Translations under genes and position numbers: made by a program
Shown: in pieces, positions 63,806 through 64,000 of the stretch
Numbering within the stretch: position 1 is the stretch's first letter
How the letters are laid out: each line of letters starts with the position of its first letter
Notes under the pieces: generated by a model
What the model saw: only the letters and a program-made list of their open reading frames with translations
The model's database searches: none
Told to the model about the DNA's origin: nothing
Assembly (NCBI GenBank): GCA_963978545.1
Contig: OZ021730.1
Span: 10,299,796 to 10,363,795 of the forward strand
Length of the DNA stretch: 64,000 nt
Source of the DNA: Linyphia triangularis
Lineage: Eukaryota; Arthropoda; Arachnida; Araneae; Linyphiidae
Direction: 5' to 3'

Positions 63806-64000
63806 ACTTCTGAGATGACAGCAATTTCTTGTGCACTGCTACATATCTCACTCTGCCACAATCGCAAATTTTGTGTGTATACTGACAGTTTAAGTTCTTT
63901 GTCAAGTCTGGAGCAGGTTAAAACCAATAGCCATCCACTTGCTTTTGACATTTTGTCAAAGTTACACACACTTGAGAGGAAAGGGTTTACTATTTTGTTC
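63806..64000 (+). mobile_element. e17: LINE-B ORF2 fragment running off the right edge
   Basis: These 195 bases match e5 27411-27605 with about three differences. They encode TSEMTAISCALLHISLCHN, then VYTDSLSS and SHPLAFDILSK, the middle of RNase H. This is the start of a strongly 5'-truncated insertion, to judge by its abrupt beginning; its 3' end and any target duplication lie outside the window. Confidence 0.88.

Noticed and set aside
1..64000. CRISPR arrays, operons, bacterial promoters, LTRs
   Set aside because: No regularly spaced repeats, no LTR pairs, and the sequence is a eukaryotic LINE cluster.

Overview
The window is a graveyard of transposable elements in a eukaryotic, most likely arthropod, genome. 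It is AT-rich, has no bacterial-style gene order, and shows no convincing host gene with exons. The proteins resemble the jockey/X-element-type retroelement proteins common in spider annotations; assignment to a chelicerate is inference. Almost all coding capacity belongs to non-LTR retrotransposons (LINEs) of the I/Jockey superfamily. ORF1 carries three CCHC zinc knuckles. ORF2 is about 1225 aa: APE-type endonuclease, reverse transcriptase, RNase H, then a C-terminal Cys/His motif. I separate the copies into LINE-A (ORF1 of about 450-470 aa, an 8-nt gap to ORF2, AACC-rich tail), LINE-B (ORF1 of 380 aa, ORF1 stop and ORF2 start overlapping as TAATG, AAAC-rich tail), LINE-C (its own 5' leader and ORF1, but an A-like ORF2 and 3' end) and a divergent LINE-D on the minus strand. 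Copies are labelled e1 to e17 from left to right.

Layout. 1-12742 is a run of four plus-strand LINE fragments: e1 B-like, e2 A, e3 A split by a SINE, e4 B. 12743-14036 is a decayed minus-strand gene with three C2H2 fingers and a MULE-type transposase core, followed by a SINE. 14295-16751 is AT-rich with no gene. 16752-30346 is one full-length LINE-B (e5) flanked by a 13-bp target-site duplication. It is interrupted by a full-length intact LINE-A (e6, 14-bp duplication) and by a 5'-truncated LINE-A (e7, 14-bp duplication); with both removed its ORF2 is again 1226 codons. 30347-33929 has no gene but holds an isolated reversed LINE-C leader fragment and two perfect hairpins. 33930-48647 is LINE-A e8 cut off by LINE-A e9, whose ORF1 is split by a full-length LINE-C (e10, duplication of 11-13 bp). 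48648-51430 contains a possible 758-bp element with about 140-bp inverted ends and a SINE. 51431-64000 is another nest: e11 with LINE-B e12 in its leader (14-bp duplication), intact LINE-B e13, B-like e14 broken by LINE-D e15 (with its own SINE), LINE-C e16, and a LINE-B fragment e17 running off the right edge.

How the parts work together. Complete copies encode an RNA-binding ORF1 protein and an ORF2 protein that nicks DNA and reverse-transcribes the element RNA in place. Recognisable 3' ends of LINE families A, B, C and D, and of e1, carry a stem-loop closed by GGCGCA/TGCGCC or a close variant. The tRNA-derived SINE (four copies, each with a clean target-site duplication) ends in nearly the same stem-loop and an A-like tail, so it is probably mobilised by LINE-A machinery. 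The leaders of LINE-A and LINE-B are nearly identical although their proteins differ, which points to exchange of 5' modules.
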